DNA from: Tragulus kanchil | Lineage: Eukaryota; Chordata; Mammalia; Artiodactyla; Tragulidae | Length of the DNA: 64,000 nt | Reading direction: 5' to 3' | Assembly: GCA_022376925.1 (NCBI GenBank) | Contig: JAIOJX010000002.1 | Span: 66,977,001-67,041,000 of the forward strand | Made by a program: the position numbers and the translations under genes | Notes under the pieces: generated by a model | The model's database searches: none | What the model saw: only the letters and a program-made list of their open reading frames with translations | Told to the model about the DNA's origin: nothing | Part shown: piece after piece, positions 35,989 to 47,999 of the stretch | Layout of the letters: every line of letters begins with the position of its first letter | Position numbering within the stretch: position 1 is the stretch's first letter

Positions 35989-36596
35989 ATCAAAATTATT
36001 AAAATATTGACTATTTTTTATGCTGTGCATTACATCACCATGACATACTAATTTTATTTATTTATTTTATTGGAATATAACTGCTTCATGATGCTGTGTT
36101 AGCTTCTGCTGTACAGTGAAGTGTATCTACTATGTGTATGCATACATCCCCTCTCTTATTTTGTAACTGATATTTTGTATTATACCTCTTAATCACCTTC
36201 ACCTGTTTCAATCATTCCCCCATCACTCTCCCTTTTGGCAACTACTAGTTTGTTCTATGTACCTATGAGTCTGTTTCTGTTTTATTTGTTTACTTGTTTC
36301 ATTTTTCATATTCCACATATAAGTAAAATGGACAGTCTTTGTATTTGGCATTTTACTAAATAAAATACCCTCTAGGTCCATCCAAGTTGTCAAAAATGGC
36401 AAGATTTCATTATTTTTTATGACTGAATGACATACTATTCTGCATGTGTGCACATACATGTGCACACACACATATACACGATCTTCTTTACTTTCTTTTT
36501 CCATTCATCTGTTGATGTAAATACTTAGGCTGCTTCCATATCTTGGCTATTATAAATAATGCTGCAGTGAATATTTGGGTGCACATGTATTTTCTT

Positions 36597-36719
36597 CTTT
36601 TTTCTTTTTCGGCTGTGCCATGCAGCTTGTGGGATCTTAGTTCCTCGACTGATGATTCAACCTGGGCCCTCAGAAGTGAAAATGCAGAGTCCTAACCACT
36701 GGACTACCAGGGAATTCCT
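36597..36719 (-). mobile_element. CHR-type SINE
   Basis: The T-rich start, then CGGCTGTGCCATGCAGCTTG, GGGATCTTAGTTCCTCGAC, GATTCAACCTGGGCCCTC, and TCCTAACCACTGGACTACCA with GGGAATTCC, is an antisense cetartiodactyl CHR SINE. It splits the C-terminal part of the antisense L1 ORF2. A duplicate lies at 37666-37788 through D11. Confidence 0.82.
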
Positions 36720-36852
36720 GGAGGGCTGTCTTTTCAAATTATTGTTTTCATTTTCTTTGGATAAATAGCCAGAAGTGGAATTCCTGGATTGTATGAAGGG
36801 CCTTTTTTTTCTTTTTCAAATTTATTGTTTTCATTTTCTTTGGATAAATATG

Positions 36853-37055
36853 AAAGTGTTAGTTGATCAATCTTGTCTGACTCTTTGCAACTCCGTGGAC
36901 TGTAGCCTGCCAGGCTTCTCAGTCCATGAGATTCTTCAGGCAAGAGTACTGGATGGGTTGCCACCCTTCTCCAGGGGTCTTCCTGACCCAGGGATTGAAC
37001 CCTGGTCTCCTCCACTGGAGGCAGATTCTTTAGTATCTGAGCCATCGTGGAAGAG
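36853..37055 (-). mobile_element. Bov-tA SINE, D11 second copy
   Basis: The copy of the SINE at 35782 with four missing bases near the duplication junction. It is not an independent insertion. Confidence 0.87.
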
Positions 37056-37802
37056 TCATCAAAATTATTAAAATATTGACTATTTTTTATGCTGTGCATT
37101 ACATCACCATGACATACTAATTTTATTTATTTATTTTATTGGAATATAACTGCTTCATGATGCTGTGTTAGCTTCTGCTGTACAGTGAAGTGTATCTACT
37201 ATGTGTATGCATACATCCCCTCTCTTATTTTGTAACTGATATTTTGTATTATACCTCTTAATCACCTTCACCTGTTTCAATCATTCCCCCATCACTCTCC
37301 CTTTTGGCAACTACTAGTTTGTTCTATGTACCTATGAGTCTGTTTCTGTTTTATTTGTTTACTTGTTTCATTTTTCATATTCCACATATAAGTAAAATGG
37401 ACAGTCTTTGTATTTGGCATTTTACTAAATAAAATACCCTCTAGGTCCATCCAAGTTGTCAAAAATGGCAAGATTTCATTATTTTTTATGACTGAATGAC
37501 ATACTATTCTGCATGTGTGCACATACATGTGCACACACACATATACACGATCTTCTTTACTTTCTTTTTCCATTCATCTGTTGATGTAAATACTTAGGCT
37601 GCTTCCATATCTTGGCTATTATAAATAATGCTGCAGTGAATATTTGGGTGCACATGTATTTTCTTCTTTTTTCTTTTTCGGCTGTGCCATGCAGCTTGTG
37701 GGATCTTAGTTCCTCGACTGATGATTCAACCTGGGCCCTCAGAAGTGAAAATGCAGAGTCCTAACCACTGGACTACCAGGGAATTCCTGGAGGGCTGTCT
37801 TT

Positions 37803-38015
37803 TCAAATTATTGTTTTCATTTTCTTTGGATAAATAGCCAGAAGTGGAATTCCTGGATTGTATGAATGTTGCTTAGACTCCATGTGTTTTTGTTTTTTCC
37901 TGAATTTTTCCTTCCTAGAATTTATTTCTAGTTTTATACATTGTGGTTTGGTAAAGATGCTTGCTATGATTTCAGTCTTCTTAAATTTATTGAAACCTGT
38001 TCTATGGTTTAGCAT
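37803..38015 (-). pseudogene. L1 ORF2 remnant: endonuclease end joined to C-terminus
   Basis: A single 70-codon minus-strand frame begins with endonuclease-end residues (FNKFKKTEIIASIF then KLEIN, the TEII...LEIN signature). It then passes after a Lys-rich stretch directly into YNPGIPLLAIYPKKMKTII, which belongs to the far C-terminus of ORF2. The reverse transcriptase domain is missing between them. The junction lies near 37866, which is also the end of D11, so an assembly contribution must be excluded. Confidence 0.7.
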
Positions 38016-38884
38016 GTGATTTATCCTGGAGAATGTTCCATATGTATTTGAAAAATAAAATTATATATATTCTGCTTTCTTTAGTTGGAGTGTTCTGTAG
38101 ATATCTGTTAGGTTTAATATGCCATTTAATGCCATTGTTTCCTTATTGATTTTCTGTCTAGAATGATGTGAGTAGGGGTATTCAAGATCCCTATTAACAA
38201 CGTATTACTGTCAGTTTCTCCCTTTATATCTATTTATGTTTACTTTATATATTTAGGTGCTCCTATGCTGGGTGCATACATATTTGTAAATATTTTATTA
38301 TCTCTTAGGTTGACCAGTTTATTGTTATGTAATGCCCATTTTTGTCTTTGGTTAAAAGCTTTTAAGTCTTTTTTTTTTCTAATATGAATATTGCTACACA
38401 AGCTGTTTGTTTCCATTTGCAGGAAACATTTTTTCTCATCTTTTCACTTTTAGTCATTGTATGTCTTTACATCTGAAGTGGGTCTTTTGTGGGCAGCACA
38501 TATATGTCTTGTTTTTTTATCCAGCCATTCTTCATCTTTTGATTGGAGCATTTTGCCCATTTCATGTAAAGTGATTATTGATAGGTATGTACTTAATGCC
38601 ACTTTGTTAATTTCTGGTTTCTTTTTTTTGTTGTTTTTACAGTTCTGCTGTGTTTCTTCTTCTTTTAGTCTATTTCTTTGTTGATGATTTCCTTTACTGT
38701 TGTGTTTGGGTTCCTTTGTCTTTATTTTTTGTGTGTATGTTATAGGCCTTTGATTTGTAGTTTTCATAAAGTTCAAACATGTTGACCTATGTATATAGCT
38801 ATTTGTTTTAAGTTGTTGGTCAGTTAAGTCCATACACATTCTAAAAGCTCTATATTTTTAAAACCTTCCCTTTCAATGTTTTAT
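38016..38884 (-). other. Old antisense L1, endonuclease and upstream region
   Basis: Decayed L1 ORF2 endonuclease and inter-ORF sequence on the minus strand. A 129-codon minus frame (38450-38839) is Lys/Asn/Gln-rich and carries no intact domain. No other feature was seen. Confidence 0.5.
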
Positions 38885-39132
38885 GTTTTTTAAAAATTTT
38901 TATTGGAATATGGTTGATTAATAATGTTGTATTAGTTTCAGGTGTATAGCAAAGTGAATCAGTTATACATATACATATATCCACTCTTTTTTAGATCCTT
39001 TTTCCCATATAGGTCATTATAGAGTATTGTGTAGAGTTTTCTGTGCTATACAGTAGGCCCCTATATATTATCTATCTTATATATATAGCAGTGTGTATAC
39101 ATCAATCCCAATATCCCAGTTTATCCTTTCCC
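38885..39132 (-). mobile_element. L1 3' end fragment nested in old L1
   Basis: TTTTTATTGGAATATGGTTG, TTAGTTTCAGGTGTATAGCA, AAGTGAATCAGTTATACATA and GTGCTATACAGTAGGCCCC are the well-known antisense 3' end of cetartiodactyl-type L1. It is a 5'-truncated insertion inside the older antisense L1. Confidence 0.75.
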
Positions 39133-39441
39133 TTTGGTCAACGTTTTTGTTTTTAACAGCATATTTTACATTTTTGTTTTGTGTATTCCTTAACTATTTA
39201 TTGTAGTCATAGTTGGTTTTATGTCTTTTGTCTTTTAACCTTCATACTTACCTTTTTTAAGTGGTTGATCCACTGCTTTCATATACCTTTGACTTTACCA
39301 TTGACGTATTTAGCTTTTTCCCATATAGTTCTTATTTCTAGTTATGGCATTTTCTTTTTTTAAATGAAGACACTTTAAAATTTCTTTTAAGTCTGGTTTA
39401 GTGATGATAAACTCTTAGTTTTTGCTTGTCTGAGAAACACT

Positions 39442-39720
39442 TCATCTCTCCTTCAATTCTGAATGATAAACTTGCTTAGTAGAGTATCCCTGGTTATAGG
39501 CTTTTTTTTCTTTCAACTCTTTAAATATATCACACCACTCCCTTCTGGCTGCCAAAGTTTCTGGTGAAAAATCAACTGATAGCCATATGGCAATTCCCTT
39601 GCATTTGACTTGTTTTTCTCTTGCTGCCTTAAAAATTCTCTTTATTTTTAACTTTTGGGCCTGGATATCCTGGACCCGAATATCTCTTTCCTTTCTCAGA
39701 TTAGGGAGGTTTTCAGCCAT
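39442..39720 (-). pseudogene. Old L1 ORF1 C-terminal domain remnant
   Basis: A 92-codon minus-strand frame with KRIFKAAREKQVKCKG, LSVDFSPETLAARREW and DIFKELKEK, the signature of the L1 ORF1p C-terminal nucleic-acid-binding domain. It is a fragment of a dead element. A second copy at 40576-40851 comes from D12. Confidence 0.82.
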
Positions 39721-39867
39721 TATTTCACCAAATGCATTTTCTGACCCTTTTCTCTAGTCTCCTTATGAGATCCCTATCATGCAAATGTTAATATACTTGT
39801 TGCTATTCCAGATGTCCCTTAAACTATTCTCATTTTTTAAAAATTTTAGTTTCTTATTGGTTTTTTA

Positions 39868-40104
39868 TTTGTTTATATTCATCCATCTTTATTCTTTGGC
39901 CTATGTGGGCTTCCCATTACAGTGGCCTCTCTTATTGCAGAGAACTGGCTCTGGGTGCACACACTTCAGAGTGCTGGCTCATAATTGGACACACCGGTCC
40001 AGCTGATCCACAGCATGTGGGATCTTCCCAGGCCAGGGATGGAACTGATGCTCCCTGCACTGCAAGACAAACTCTTTACCCACTGGACTACCAGGGAAGC
40101 CCTA
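39868..40104 (-). mobile_element. CHR-like SINE with extended tail
   Basis: Antisense order: CATCCATCTTTATTCTTTGG, GGGCTTCCCATTACAGTGGC, AGAGAACTGGCTCTGGGTGC, ACACACTTCAGAGTGCTGG, GGGATCTTCCCAGGCCAGGG, CCACTGGACTACCAGGGAAG. It belongs to the same subfamily as 10783 and 15053, with the extra tail block. A duplicate lies at 40999-41235 through D12. Confidence 0.8.
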
Positions 40105-41543
40105 TTCTAATTTTTTTTAATTATTTTTTTAATGCTCTTATGATTGGGTCATTTCCAGTCTTCTATCTTCCAGGTTGCTTATACATTCTTCAGTATCGTC
40201 TAATCTGCTATTAACTCTCTGTAAAGTATTTCTCATTTCAGTTGTTCTGTTCTTATACTCTGTGTTTTAAAATATTTTCTAATCTATTGAACTTCTCACT
40301 GTGTTTCTCTTTTCCTGAGTTTAATGTACATCCTTAAGACCATAGCTTTGAACCCTTTATCAGGTAAATTACCTATCACTATTTCATTAGGATTTTTCTT
40401 AGGTTTTATCTTATTCTTTCATTTGAAGCTAATTTCTTATTTTGTTTGATTTTTTTCTGTTTTTGTGAGTTGGGTAAAATAATTACCTCTGTTGATTTTG
40501 AAGTTGTGACTTTGTGTAGGCCATTCATATGAAGAAAGCATATGCTTTAGTGGGACAGCTGAAGTGAGAAACACTTCACCCCTTCAATTCTGAATGATAA
40601 ACTTGCTTAGTAGAGTATCCCTGGTTATAGGCTTTTTTTTCTTTCAACTCTTTAAATATATCACACCACTCCCTTCTGGCTGCCAAAGTTTCTGGTGAAA
40701 AATCAACTGATAGCCATATGGCAATTCCCTTGCATTTGACTTGTTTTTCTCTTGCTGCCTTAAAAATTCTCTTTATTTTTAACTTTTGGGCCTGGATATC
40801 CTGGACCCGAATATCTCTTTCCTTTCTCAGATTAGGGAGGTTTTCAGCCATTATTTCACCAAATGCATTTTCTGACCCTTTTCTCTAGTCTCCTTATGAG
40901 ATCCCTATCATGCAAATGTTAATATACTTGTTGCTATTCCAGATGTCCCTTAAACTATTCTCATTTTTTAAAAATTTTAGTTTCTTATTGGTTTTTTATT
41001 TGTTTATATTCATCCATCTTTATTCTTTGGCCTATGTGGGCTTCCCATTACAGTGGCCTCTCTTATTGCAGAGAACTGGCTCTGGGTGCACACACTTCAG
41101 AGTGCTGGCTCATAATTGGACACACCGGTCCAGCTGATCCACAGCATGTGGGATCTTCCCAGGCCAGGGATGGAACTGATGCTCCCTGCACTGCAAGACA
41201 AACTCTTTACCCACTGGACTACCAGGGAAGCCCTATTCTAATTTTTTTTAATTATTTTTTTAATGCTCTTATGATTGGGTCATTTCCAGTCTTCTATCTT
41301 CCAGGTTGCTTATACATTCTTCAGTATCGTCTAATCTGCTATTAACTCTCTGTAAAGTATTTCTCATTTCAGTTGTTCTGTTCTTATACTCTGTGTTTTA
41401 AAATATTTTCTAATCTATTGAACTTCTCACTGTGTTTCTCTTTTCCTGAGTTTAATGTACATCCTTAAGACCATAGCTTTGAACCCTTTATCAGGTAAAT
41501 TACCTATCACTATTTCATTAGGATTTTTCTTAGGTTTTATCTT

Positions 41544-43740
41544 ATTCTTTCATTTGAAGCTAATTTCTTATTTTGTTTGATTTTTTTCTGTTTTTGTGAG
41601 TTGGGTAAAATAATTACCTCTGTTGATTTTGAAGTTGTGACTTTGTGTAGGCCATTCATATGAAGAAAGCATATGCTTTAGTGGGACAGCTGAAGTGAGC
41701 ACAGGCCAGGGTTTTTGTGGGAGACGCCAAGTGCTGCAGTCTTGGCGGGAGGGCTAAGTTGAAACTTATCATGGGCTGGGGGATTTTCTAGGGTGTGACA
41801 GGGCTGCTGCTGTGGTGGGTTTGTTGGAACCATAGCCAGGTATGGGTCGGGGGCTGCTTATGCAGTCTTGGCAGTTTGGCTAGAGTGCCAGATGCTATTC
41901 AATCTACTACCTTTGTACTGTAAATTGGAGCAAATGAGTTTGTGTTCAGCCCCTTTAAGAGCAGAATATTGATTTCCTATAGCTCTTTTGGACTTAAACC
42001 CTGCTGGTTTTCAAAGTCAGTTATGGGAGCTCATCATCCTGGTGTTAGGCCCGAGGGATGGAGTGTACAGTATGTGACAGAATTCTCTGTAGAGAGGACC
42101 TTTCAGTTTGTGATGCTCCTTCTTGTTTGTAGGTCACCGTGCTGGAGGTGTAGATCCTTTCTAGATACTTCTTTGCCTCTGATACTCATTTCAACATGGT
42201 TTTAAAAGACACACTTAATTTTAGAGAAACAGTTCTGCTGGTCTTCAGACCGTTCTCAGAGAGAACTGTTTTACGTATAGTTGTAGTTTTGATGTGCCTG
42301 AAAGGAGATGTGCTCAGGATCTTTCTTCTCCACCATCTTGATCCTGTGGGGCTGTCCTGCATTCTTAAATCGTCTTCAGTTATAGCCATTGGCTAGCCAG
42401 GAAATAGTTGGGCCTCTCTTACTAAGTACCTACTATGTGTCAGGCCTCATGCTTGATCTAAAAGGAATGCAGAAATGGATAAAGCACACATTATGCTCAA
42501 GGAGCTTTATATTTCACGGGAGACAAACACAACTTATAGCTGTGCTTGGTGTTCACATGTGATCAGGGATAGAAAATAGTCATTAGAAGTGGGAAATAGT
42601 GAAGAAGGTCACATCACATTTACTCCTATCTCACTGGTGCATTCTTTCATTTGAAGCTAATTTCTTATTTTGTTTGATTTTTTTCTGTTTTTGTGAGTTG
42701 GGTAAAATAATTACCTCTGTTGATTTTGAAGTTGTGACTTTGTGTAGGCCATTCATATGAAGAAAGCATATGCTTTAGTGGGACAGCTGAAGTGAGCACA
42801 GGCCAGGGTTTTTGTGGGAGACGCCAAGTGCTGCAGTCTTGGCGGGAGGGCTAAGTTGAAACTTATCATGGGCTGGGGGATTTTCTAGGGTGTGACAGGG
42901 CTGCTGCTGTGGTGGGTTTGTTGGAACCATAGCCAGGTATGGGTCGGGGGCTGCTTATGCAGTCTTGGCAGTTTGGCTAGAGTGCCAGATGCTATTCAAT
43001 CTACTACCTTTGTACTGTAAATTGGAGCAAATGAGTTTGTGTTCAGCCCCTTTAAGAGCAGAATATTGATTTCCTATAGCTCTTTTGGACTTAAACCCTG
43101 CTGGTTTTCAAAGTCAGTTATGGGAGCTCATCATCCTGGTGTTAGGCCCGAGGGATGGAGTGTACAGTATGTGACAGAATTCTCTGTAGAGAGGACCTTT
43201 CAGTTTGTGATGCTCCTTCTTGTTTGTAGGTCACCGTGCTGGAGGTGTAGATCCTTTCTAGATACTTCTTTGCCTCTGATACTCATTTCAACATGGTTTT
43301 AAAAGACACACTTAATTTTAGAGAAACAGTTCTGCTGGTCTTCAGACCGTTCTCAGAGAGAACTGTTTTACGTATAGTTGTAGTTTTGATGTGCCTGAAA
43401 GGAGATGTGCTCAGGATCTTTCTTCTCCACCATCTTGATCCTGTGGGGCTGTCCTGCATTCTTAAATCGTCTTCAGTTATAGCCATTGGCTAGCCAGGAA
43501 ATAGTTGGGCCTCTCTTACTAAGTACCTACTATGTGTCAGGCCTCATGCTTGATCTAAAAGGAATGCAGAAATGGATAAAGCACACATTATGCTCAAGGA
43601 GCTTTATATTTCACGGGAGACAAACACAACTTATAGCTGTGCTTGGTGTTCACATGTGATCAGGGATAGAAAATAGTCATTAGAAGTGGGAAATAGTGAA
43701 GAAGGTCACATCACATTTACTCCTATCTCACTGGTGCATT
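41544..43740. repeat. Tandem duplication D13, two copies of 1097 bp
   Basis: The left copy 41544-42640 and right copy 42641-43740 are at offset 1097, starting at ATTCTTTCATTTGAAGC and ending in CTCACTGGTGCATT. No internal difference was noticed. It crosses the 5' end of the old L1 into flanking DNA. Its first 155 bases also appear at 40413 because D12 overlaps it. Confidence 0.98.
42415..42560 (-). mobile_element. MIR-like fragment, antisense
   Basis: CTTACTAAGTACCTACTATG, then TGTCAGGCCTCATGCTTGAT, then AAGGAGCTTTATATTTCACG, is a typical antisense MIR/CORE order, just outside the L1 5' end. A duplicate lies at 43512-43657 through D13. Confidence 0.6.
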
Positions 43741-45019
43741 AGCAAGGACTTGTTAATTACAAAACCAGAAATTTCTTTGATTCCTGAGCTAGTGGAAACT
43801 CAGGAAACATCAAGTCCATCTTACTTCAACAAATGAACCTACGAACATCTGAGAGTCAGAGAGTAAGATGGTGGCCATACTAGCAGAAGAGCCTAGTCTC
43901 CTGACCAGTGTTCTGCCTGTTACGTAAAATTCCTTCCAAAGTTCCATTTCTAGCTTGAGATCAAGAAAACTGGAATTCTGCTGTTGAAGGAGTTGCAGGG
44001 GTAGATCTGCTTCACATTTTCCCTTGGTCATGAGTCCTAATGTGAAATTTGTGTTTTCTCCTCATTTACCTTGAGGCAAAAGATAGATTCCAAAGTTAAC
44101 CTGGCTAATGGTGGGCTGTTTCTGCATCTGGGCCAGAGATGCTCAGTGCCCTGATTTTGGCTGTTGAAATAATTCTGAGTCACTGCTTGGAGTGTCCTCA
44201 GATTCACAAAATTGCCACAGGGACCACAAAACAGAACCTTTGTGTATACGGAGGAACTGGAGGAATAGAGAGGGTATATTACGGGCTACCACCAAATTCA
44301 CATGGGAGTTGTGTTCTCAGAGTATACGAAGAAAAAAAAAAAAAACCTTTGTTTCTGGCAGGTATCCACAATCAGCTTCAAGTTTGGTGAAAGTAAACTG
44401 TGAAGAAAAGTAGCCCAGGCTACATTTGAGCTGGCACTGAACAATTTGGACAATTGACAAAAATATGACCTTTTTTGCTTGTACTTTTCTACTTCAGCTC
44501 TGAGCCTTTTGTGGACTCGTTTAGTATATACAGCAAACTGAAAGCTCTTCTTTCATGGACTTTTAAGGTATTAATAAAATATATATCTGAAAGAAACTAT
44601 TCAAAAACTGATTTTAAATAGCCCAGATGTTTGATTATAGGTAGACACTGAATAAATATTGGTGGTGTTACATTTTAAAAGGAATCTTTATCTTGATTGC
44701 TCTTTATAACTACATTTTAAAATTGTATCAATTCACAGAATTGTCTCTAATAATGAAAGCGCCCTCACTCCAAACCAAACAACCAAAGCTAATCACAAAA
44801 GCATGTGCATCACTGGTAATTCTTTATAGGAAACAAAAGGAGGACTAAATATAAGTCTGGTTGCCACAAGCTTTCATGTCAATACATGGCTTTGTGACAC
44901 AGAAATTAGCATATAGGTCAAAATAGCTTTCAAAGAAAAAAAAGACTTTAAATATACAATACGTAGCACTTAATCTAGTTAGCAACATTTTTATATTAAT
45001 GCATGACTATATTATATTT
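43741..45019. other. Intergenic DNA, no recognised gene
   Basis: Unique-looking sequence. A run of 15 A's lies at 44331-44345. Short overlapping frames at 44139-44413 carry no domain. About 43800-43920 has a faint resemblance to an ancient MIR-type repeat but cannot be assigned. Confidence 0.5.
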
Positions 45020-46563
45020 ACACTTATTTAGGAGGCAGCATATTGAAAGGAATGTAAGGCATGTGAGCCAGACCCATGAAGGTTAGGATCCTTATTCAGG
45101 TTCTGGGAAGGTTACTTAGTTTTTTTGAATCTTAGTTTTCTCTTTGGGAAAGGAGAAAATTGTTCATATAAAAGTCTTGGCATAGTATGTTTTGCATTAT
45201 GGACACTCTGTAAATTTTAGTCTGATTTTCTTTCTTAATTCCTGTCAAAATAAAGCAGTGGGAACATGATTTTGGAAGCTCTCACTAACTATCCTCTTTT
45301 TTCATACCTAGTAAATTACTCTCTTACAGTTGAGTCTCTGGGTAGGCATATCTCAAATTTATTACAAATGTCTAATAAAGAGAAGCTGTCAGAGGATCAA
45401 CCTGAGAGGAAGTGCCAAGAAAGACTACCACCAAATTCCAATGGGAGTTGTGTTCTCAGAGTATACGAAGAAAAAAAAAAAAAACCTTTGTTTCTGGCAG
45501 GTATCCACAATCAGCTTCAAGTTTGGTGAAAGTAAACTGTGAAGAAAAGTAGCCCAGGCTACATTTGAGCTGGCACTGAACAATTTGGACAATTGACAAA
45601 AATATGACCTTTTTTGCTTGTACTTTTCTACTTCAGCTCTGAGCCTTTTGTGGACTCGTTTAGTATATACAGCAAACTGAAAGCTCTTCTTTCATGGACT
45701 TTTAAGGTATTAATAAAATATATATCTGAAAGAAACTATTCAAAACTGATTTTAAATAGCCCAGATGTTTGATTATAGGTAGACACTGAATAAATATTGG
45801 TGGTGTTACATTTTAAAAGGAATCTTTATCTTGATTGCTCTTTATAACTACATTTTAAAATTGTATCAATTCACAGAATTGTCTCTAATAATGAAAGCGC
45901 CCTCACTCCAAACCAAACAACCAAAGCTAATCACAAAAGCATGTGCATCACTGGTAATTCTTTATAGGAAACAAAAGGAGGACTAAATATAAGTCTGGTT
46001 GCCACAAGCTTTCATGTCAATACATGGCTTTGTGACACAGAAATTAGCATATAGGTCAAAATAGCTTTCAAAGAAAAAAAAGACTTTAAATATACAATAC
46101 GTAGCACTTAATCTAGTTAGCAACATTTTTATATTAATGCATGACTATATTATATTTACACTTATTTAGGAGGCAGCATATTGAAAGGAATGTAAGGCAT
46201 GTGAGCCAGACCCATGAAGGTTAGGATCCTTATTCAGGTTCTGGGAAGGTTACTTAGTTTTTGAATCTTAGTTTTCTCTTTGGGAAAGGAGAAAATTGTT
46301 CATATAAAAGTCTTGGCATAGTATGTTTTGCATTATGGACACTCTGTAAATTTTAGTCTGATTTTCTTTCTTAATTCCTGTCAAAATAAAGCAGTGGGAA
46401 CATGATTTTGGAAGCTCTCACTAACTATCCTCTTTTTTCATACCTAGTAAATTACTCTCTTACAGTTGAGTCTCTGGGTAGGCATATCTCAAATTTATTA
46501 CAAATGTCTAATAAAGAGAAGCTGTCAGAGGATCAACCTGAGAGGGAAGTGCCAAGAAAGACT
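44286..46563. repeat. Tandem duplication D14, two copies of 1139 bp
   Basis: The left copy 44286-45424 and right copy 45425-46563 are at offset 1139, starting at CTACCACCAAATTC. Differences are AATTCACATGGG against AATTCCAATGGG at the start of the right copy, AAAAACTG against AAAACTG (44601/45740), a T-run length change near 45121/46258, and GAGGAAGTG against GAGGGAAGTG at the end. Confidence 0.97.
45020..45190 (+). mobile_element. MIR-like SINE, sense
   Basis: AGGATCCTTATTCAGGTTCT, GGGAAGGTTACTTAG, CTTAGTTTTCTCTTTGGGAA and AGTCTTGGCATAGTA follow the MIR sense order. A duplicate lies at 46159-46325 through D14. Confidence 0.6.
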
Positions 46564-47110
46564 GTAGGTCTCATCTGACAAGAAAAGGAAAGTCAATCGA
46601 GGGCAATGTTGTGGAGAGAGAGAAAGCAACCAAGACACACATTAGTATCCTTCGTGATATCAGCCAGTGTTCCAAAGGCAGGGCCATCCTGTCTTTTGTT
46701 AATAAAACTGGGATGCATTTGAATGTGAAAAAGAACAGGAGAAAAATATCATATCAAATGGGACTGACATCCATGTGGACTGTCCAGAGCAAACCAGAAC
46801 GTGAGGTCCCGTGGACCTCAAGAAGTGTGGTATCACACAGACCTCGGCCAAAATTCCTACTGGGTGGTCAGATATACCATGATCAGTTATGCAGCCTCCT
46901 TGAGCCTCAACGTATTTATTCATGGAGTGTACTCGGTAGAAGCTGGTGTGCAGAAAATAGGGATTGTTGTTTTAAGTGTGTAAGGAATGCAAAAAGCCTG
47001 AATGGAAAGGACCTGAGGATACAAGTCAGTCCCTCAAAGGGAAAAAATCGCCCCATCCTTGACTTTCACTGTTACAAAATTTAAAACATGGGTCAATAGG
47101 AAAGAAAAGG
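46564..47110. other. Intergenic DNA with a 157-codon open frame of no known family
   Basis: The plus-strand frame 46611-47084 is among the longest outside recognised repeats, but it shows no domain, signal peptide or membrane segment that I recognise. Its composition (Ser, Arg, Lys rich) is unremarkable. A second frame at 46801-46983 overlaps it. The D15 start lies inside it. I do not support a gene here. Confidence 0.4.
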
Positions 47111-47150
47111 AAATTAACAGCAACCATCTTATGCTGGTTGCTGTTAATTT
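47111..47150. repeat. Perfect 40-base hairpin (16-8-16)
   Basis: AAATTAACAGCAACCA (47111-47126) is the exact reverse complement of TGGTTGCTGTTAATTT (47135-47150), with the loop TCTTATGC between. The same hairpin is at 48227-48266 in the D15 copy. It is too short for a known MITE that I recognise. It could fold as RNA or form a cruciform, but the function is unknown. Confidence 0.95.
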
Positions 47151-47762
47151 GGGGCTTTGTTAATCAATTTGTATTACGTGTTTTGGGGGATATATTATTC
47201 CTTTATTGGTTTTTTAATCTAATTAATAACATGCCAATCTAAGGAGGAAAAATTGCTAATCTAAGGAAAAAAGAAAAACTGGATGGATCAGGGATCAAAA
47301 GAGACGTGTGTTTGAGGGAAGGACTATTGTCCAATGTGTGGAGTGCTGGCAGTGAATTTGCATAGGTTAAGAGAGCCCACCTGGAAAGGTTTGGGATTGG
47401 TTCCCCTTCTCTAGAAGCTCTAGAACTTGGCCATGCATGTTCTGGAGCTTCCTCTTAAGGAGGAAAGTAGCTGTCCTCTCCTTTGCCCATCTCTTCTCCC
47501 AGTAGGAATGAAGCTTTTCATTTATAGACAAGTACACATGTCATACACAGGTACTTTTTTTTATTTCAAATTTTATTCCATTTTTTGTTATTGAATAGAA
47601 AAATTGTCTAAGCATTATACATGTTATTTATATTCTTTACCTGATTATATCTCACATTAAAAATTCAAGCTCATTTTCCATGTTATTTTCTTAAGCATAT
47701 TAATATTTATATTCAAAAATACTTTTTATTCATTCTTTCAAATCACCCAGGCAGCACTTTTA

Positions 47763-47999
47763 TTTATTTTTAATTAATTAATTTTAGTTGCTGAATAATT
47801 ACAGTATTGTGATGGTTTTTGCTACACATTATCATGAATCGCCACAGGTATACATGTGTTCCCCCCATCCTTAACCCCCCACACCTCCCTCCCTACCCTG
47901 TCCCTCTGGGTTGTCCCATGTCACTGATTTTGGTTGTCCTAATTCATACATTGAACTTGCAGTGGTCATCTGTTTTACAATACATGCGTTCCAGGTGGT
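47763..47999 (-). mobile_element. L1 3' fragment, cut by the D15 junction
   Basis: The first part of the same antisense fragment as 48879-49200, ending where D15 jumps back. It is not an independent insertion. Confidence 0.75.

Larger units (their letters stand above)
35773..37866. repeat. Tandem duplication D11, two copies of about 1070 bp
   Basis: The left copy 35773-36845 and right copy 36846-37866. The offset slides from 1073 to 1069 through three small deletions within the first 130 bases of the right copy (TGGAGTGGGTTGCCACTCCC against TGGATGGGTTGCCACCC, then GGGGGTC against GGGGTC). The left copy ends with a 48-base stretch repeating part of itself (TTTCATTTTCTTTGGATAAA twice). The rest is identical. 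Confidence 0.96.
39431..41699. repeat. Tandem duplication D12, two copies of about 1131 bp
   Basis: The left copy 39431-40564 and right copy 40565-41699. The offset falls from 1134 to 1131 within the first 25 bases of the right copy (CACTTCATCTCTCCTTC against CACTTCACCCCTTC). No other change was noticed. The unit includes L1 ORF1 and a CHR-like SINE. Confidence 0.97.
35696..42365 (-). mobile_element. Old L1 (L1MA-like), antisense, near full span with RT deletion
   Basis: Reading the plus strand gives an L1 backwards. First come the 3' UTR (from 35696), then the ORF2 C-terminus (36400-36590, resuming about 36721 after a SINE). These are followed by a jump straight to the endonuclease end (from about 37867), the ORF1 C-terminal domain (39442-39720), a GC-richer 5' UTR (41700-42340), and a 5' end at CCACCATCTTGATCCTG (about 42333). 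It is interrupted by Bov-tA, two CHR-type SINEs and an L1 fragment, and doubled by D11, D12 and part of D13. Confidence 0.75.

Noticed and set aside
46611..47084. 157-codon plus-strand open frame outside recognised repeats
   Set aside because: No recognisable domain, no splice context, overlapping frames on both strands and a duplication boundary inside it. A frame of this length can occur by chance in 64 kb.
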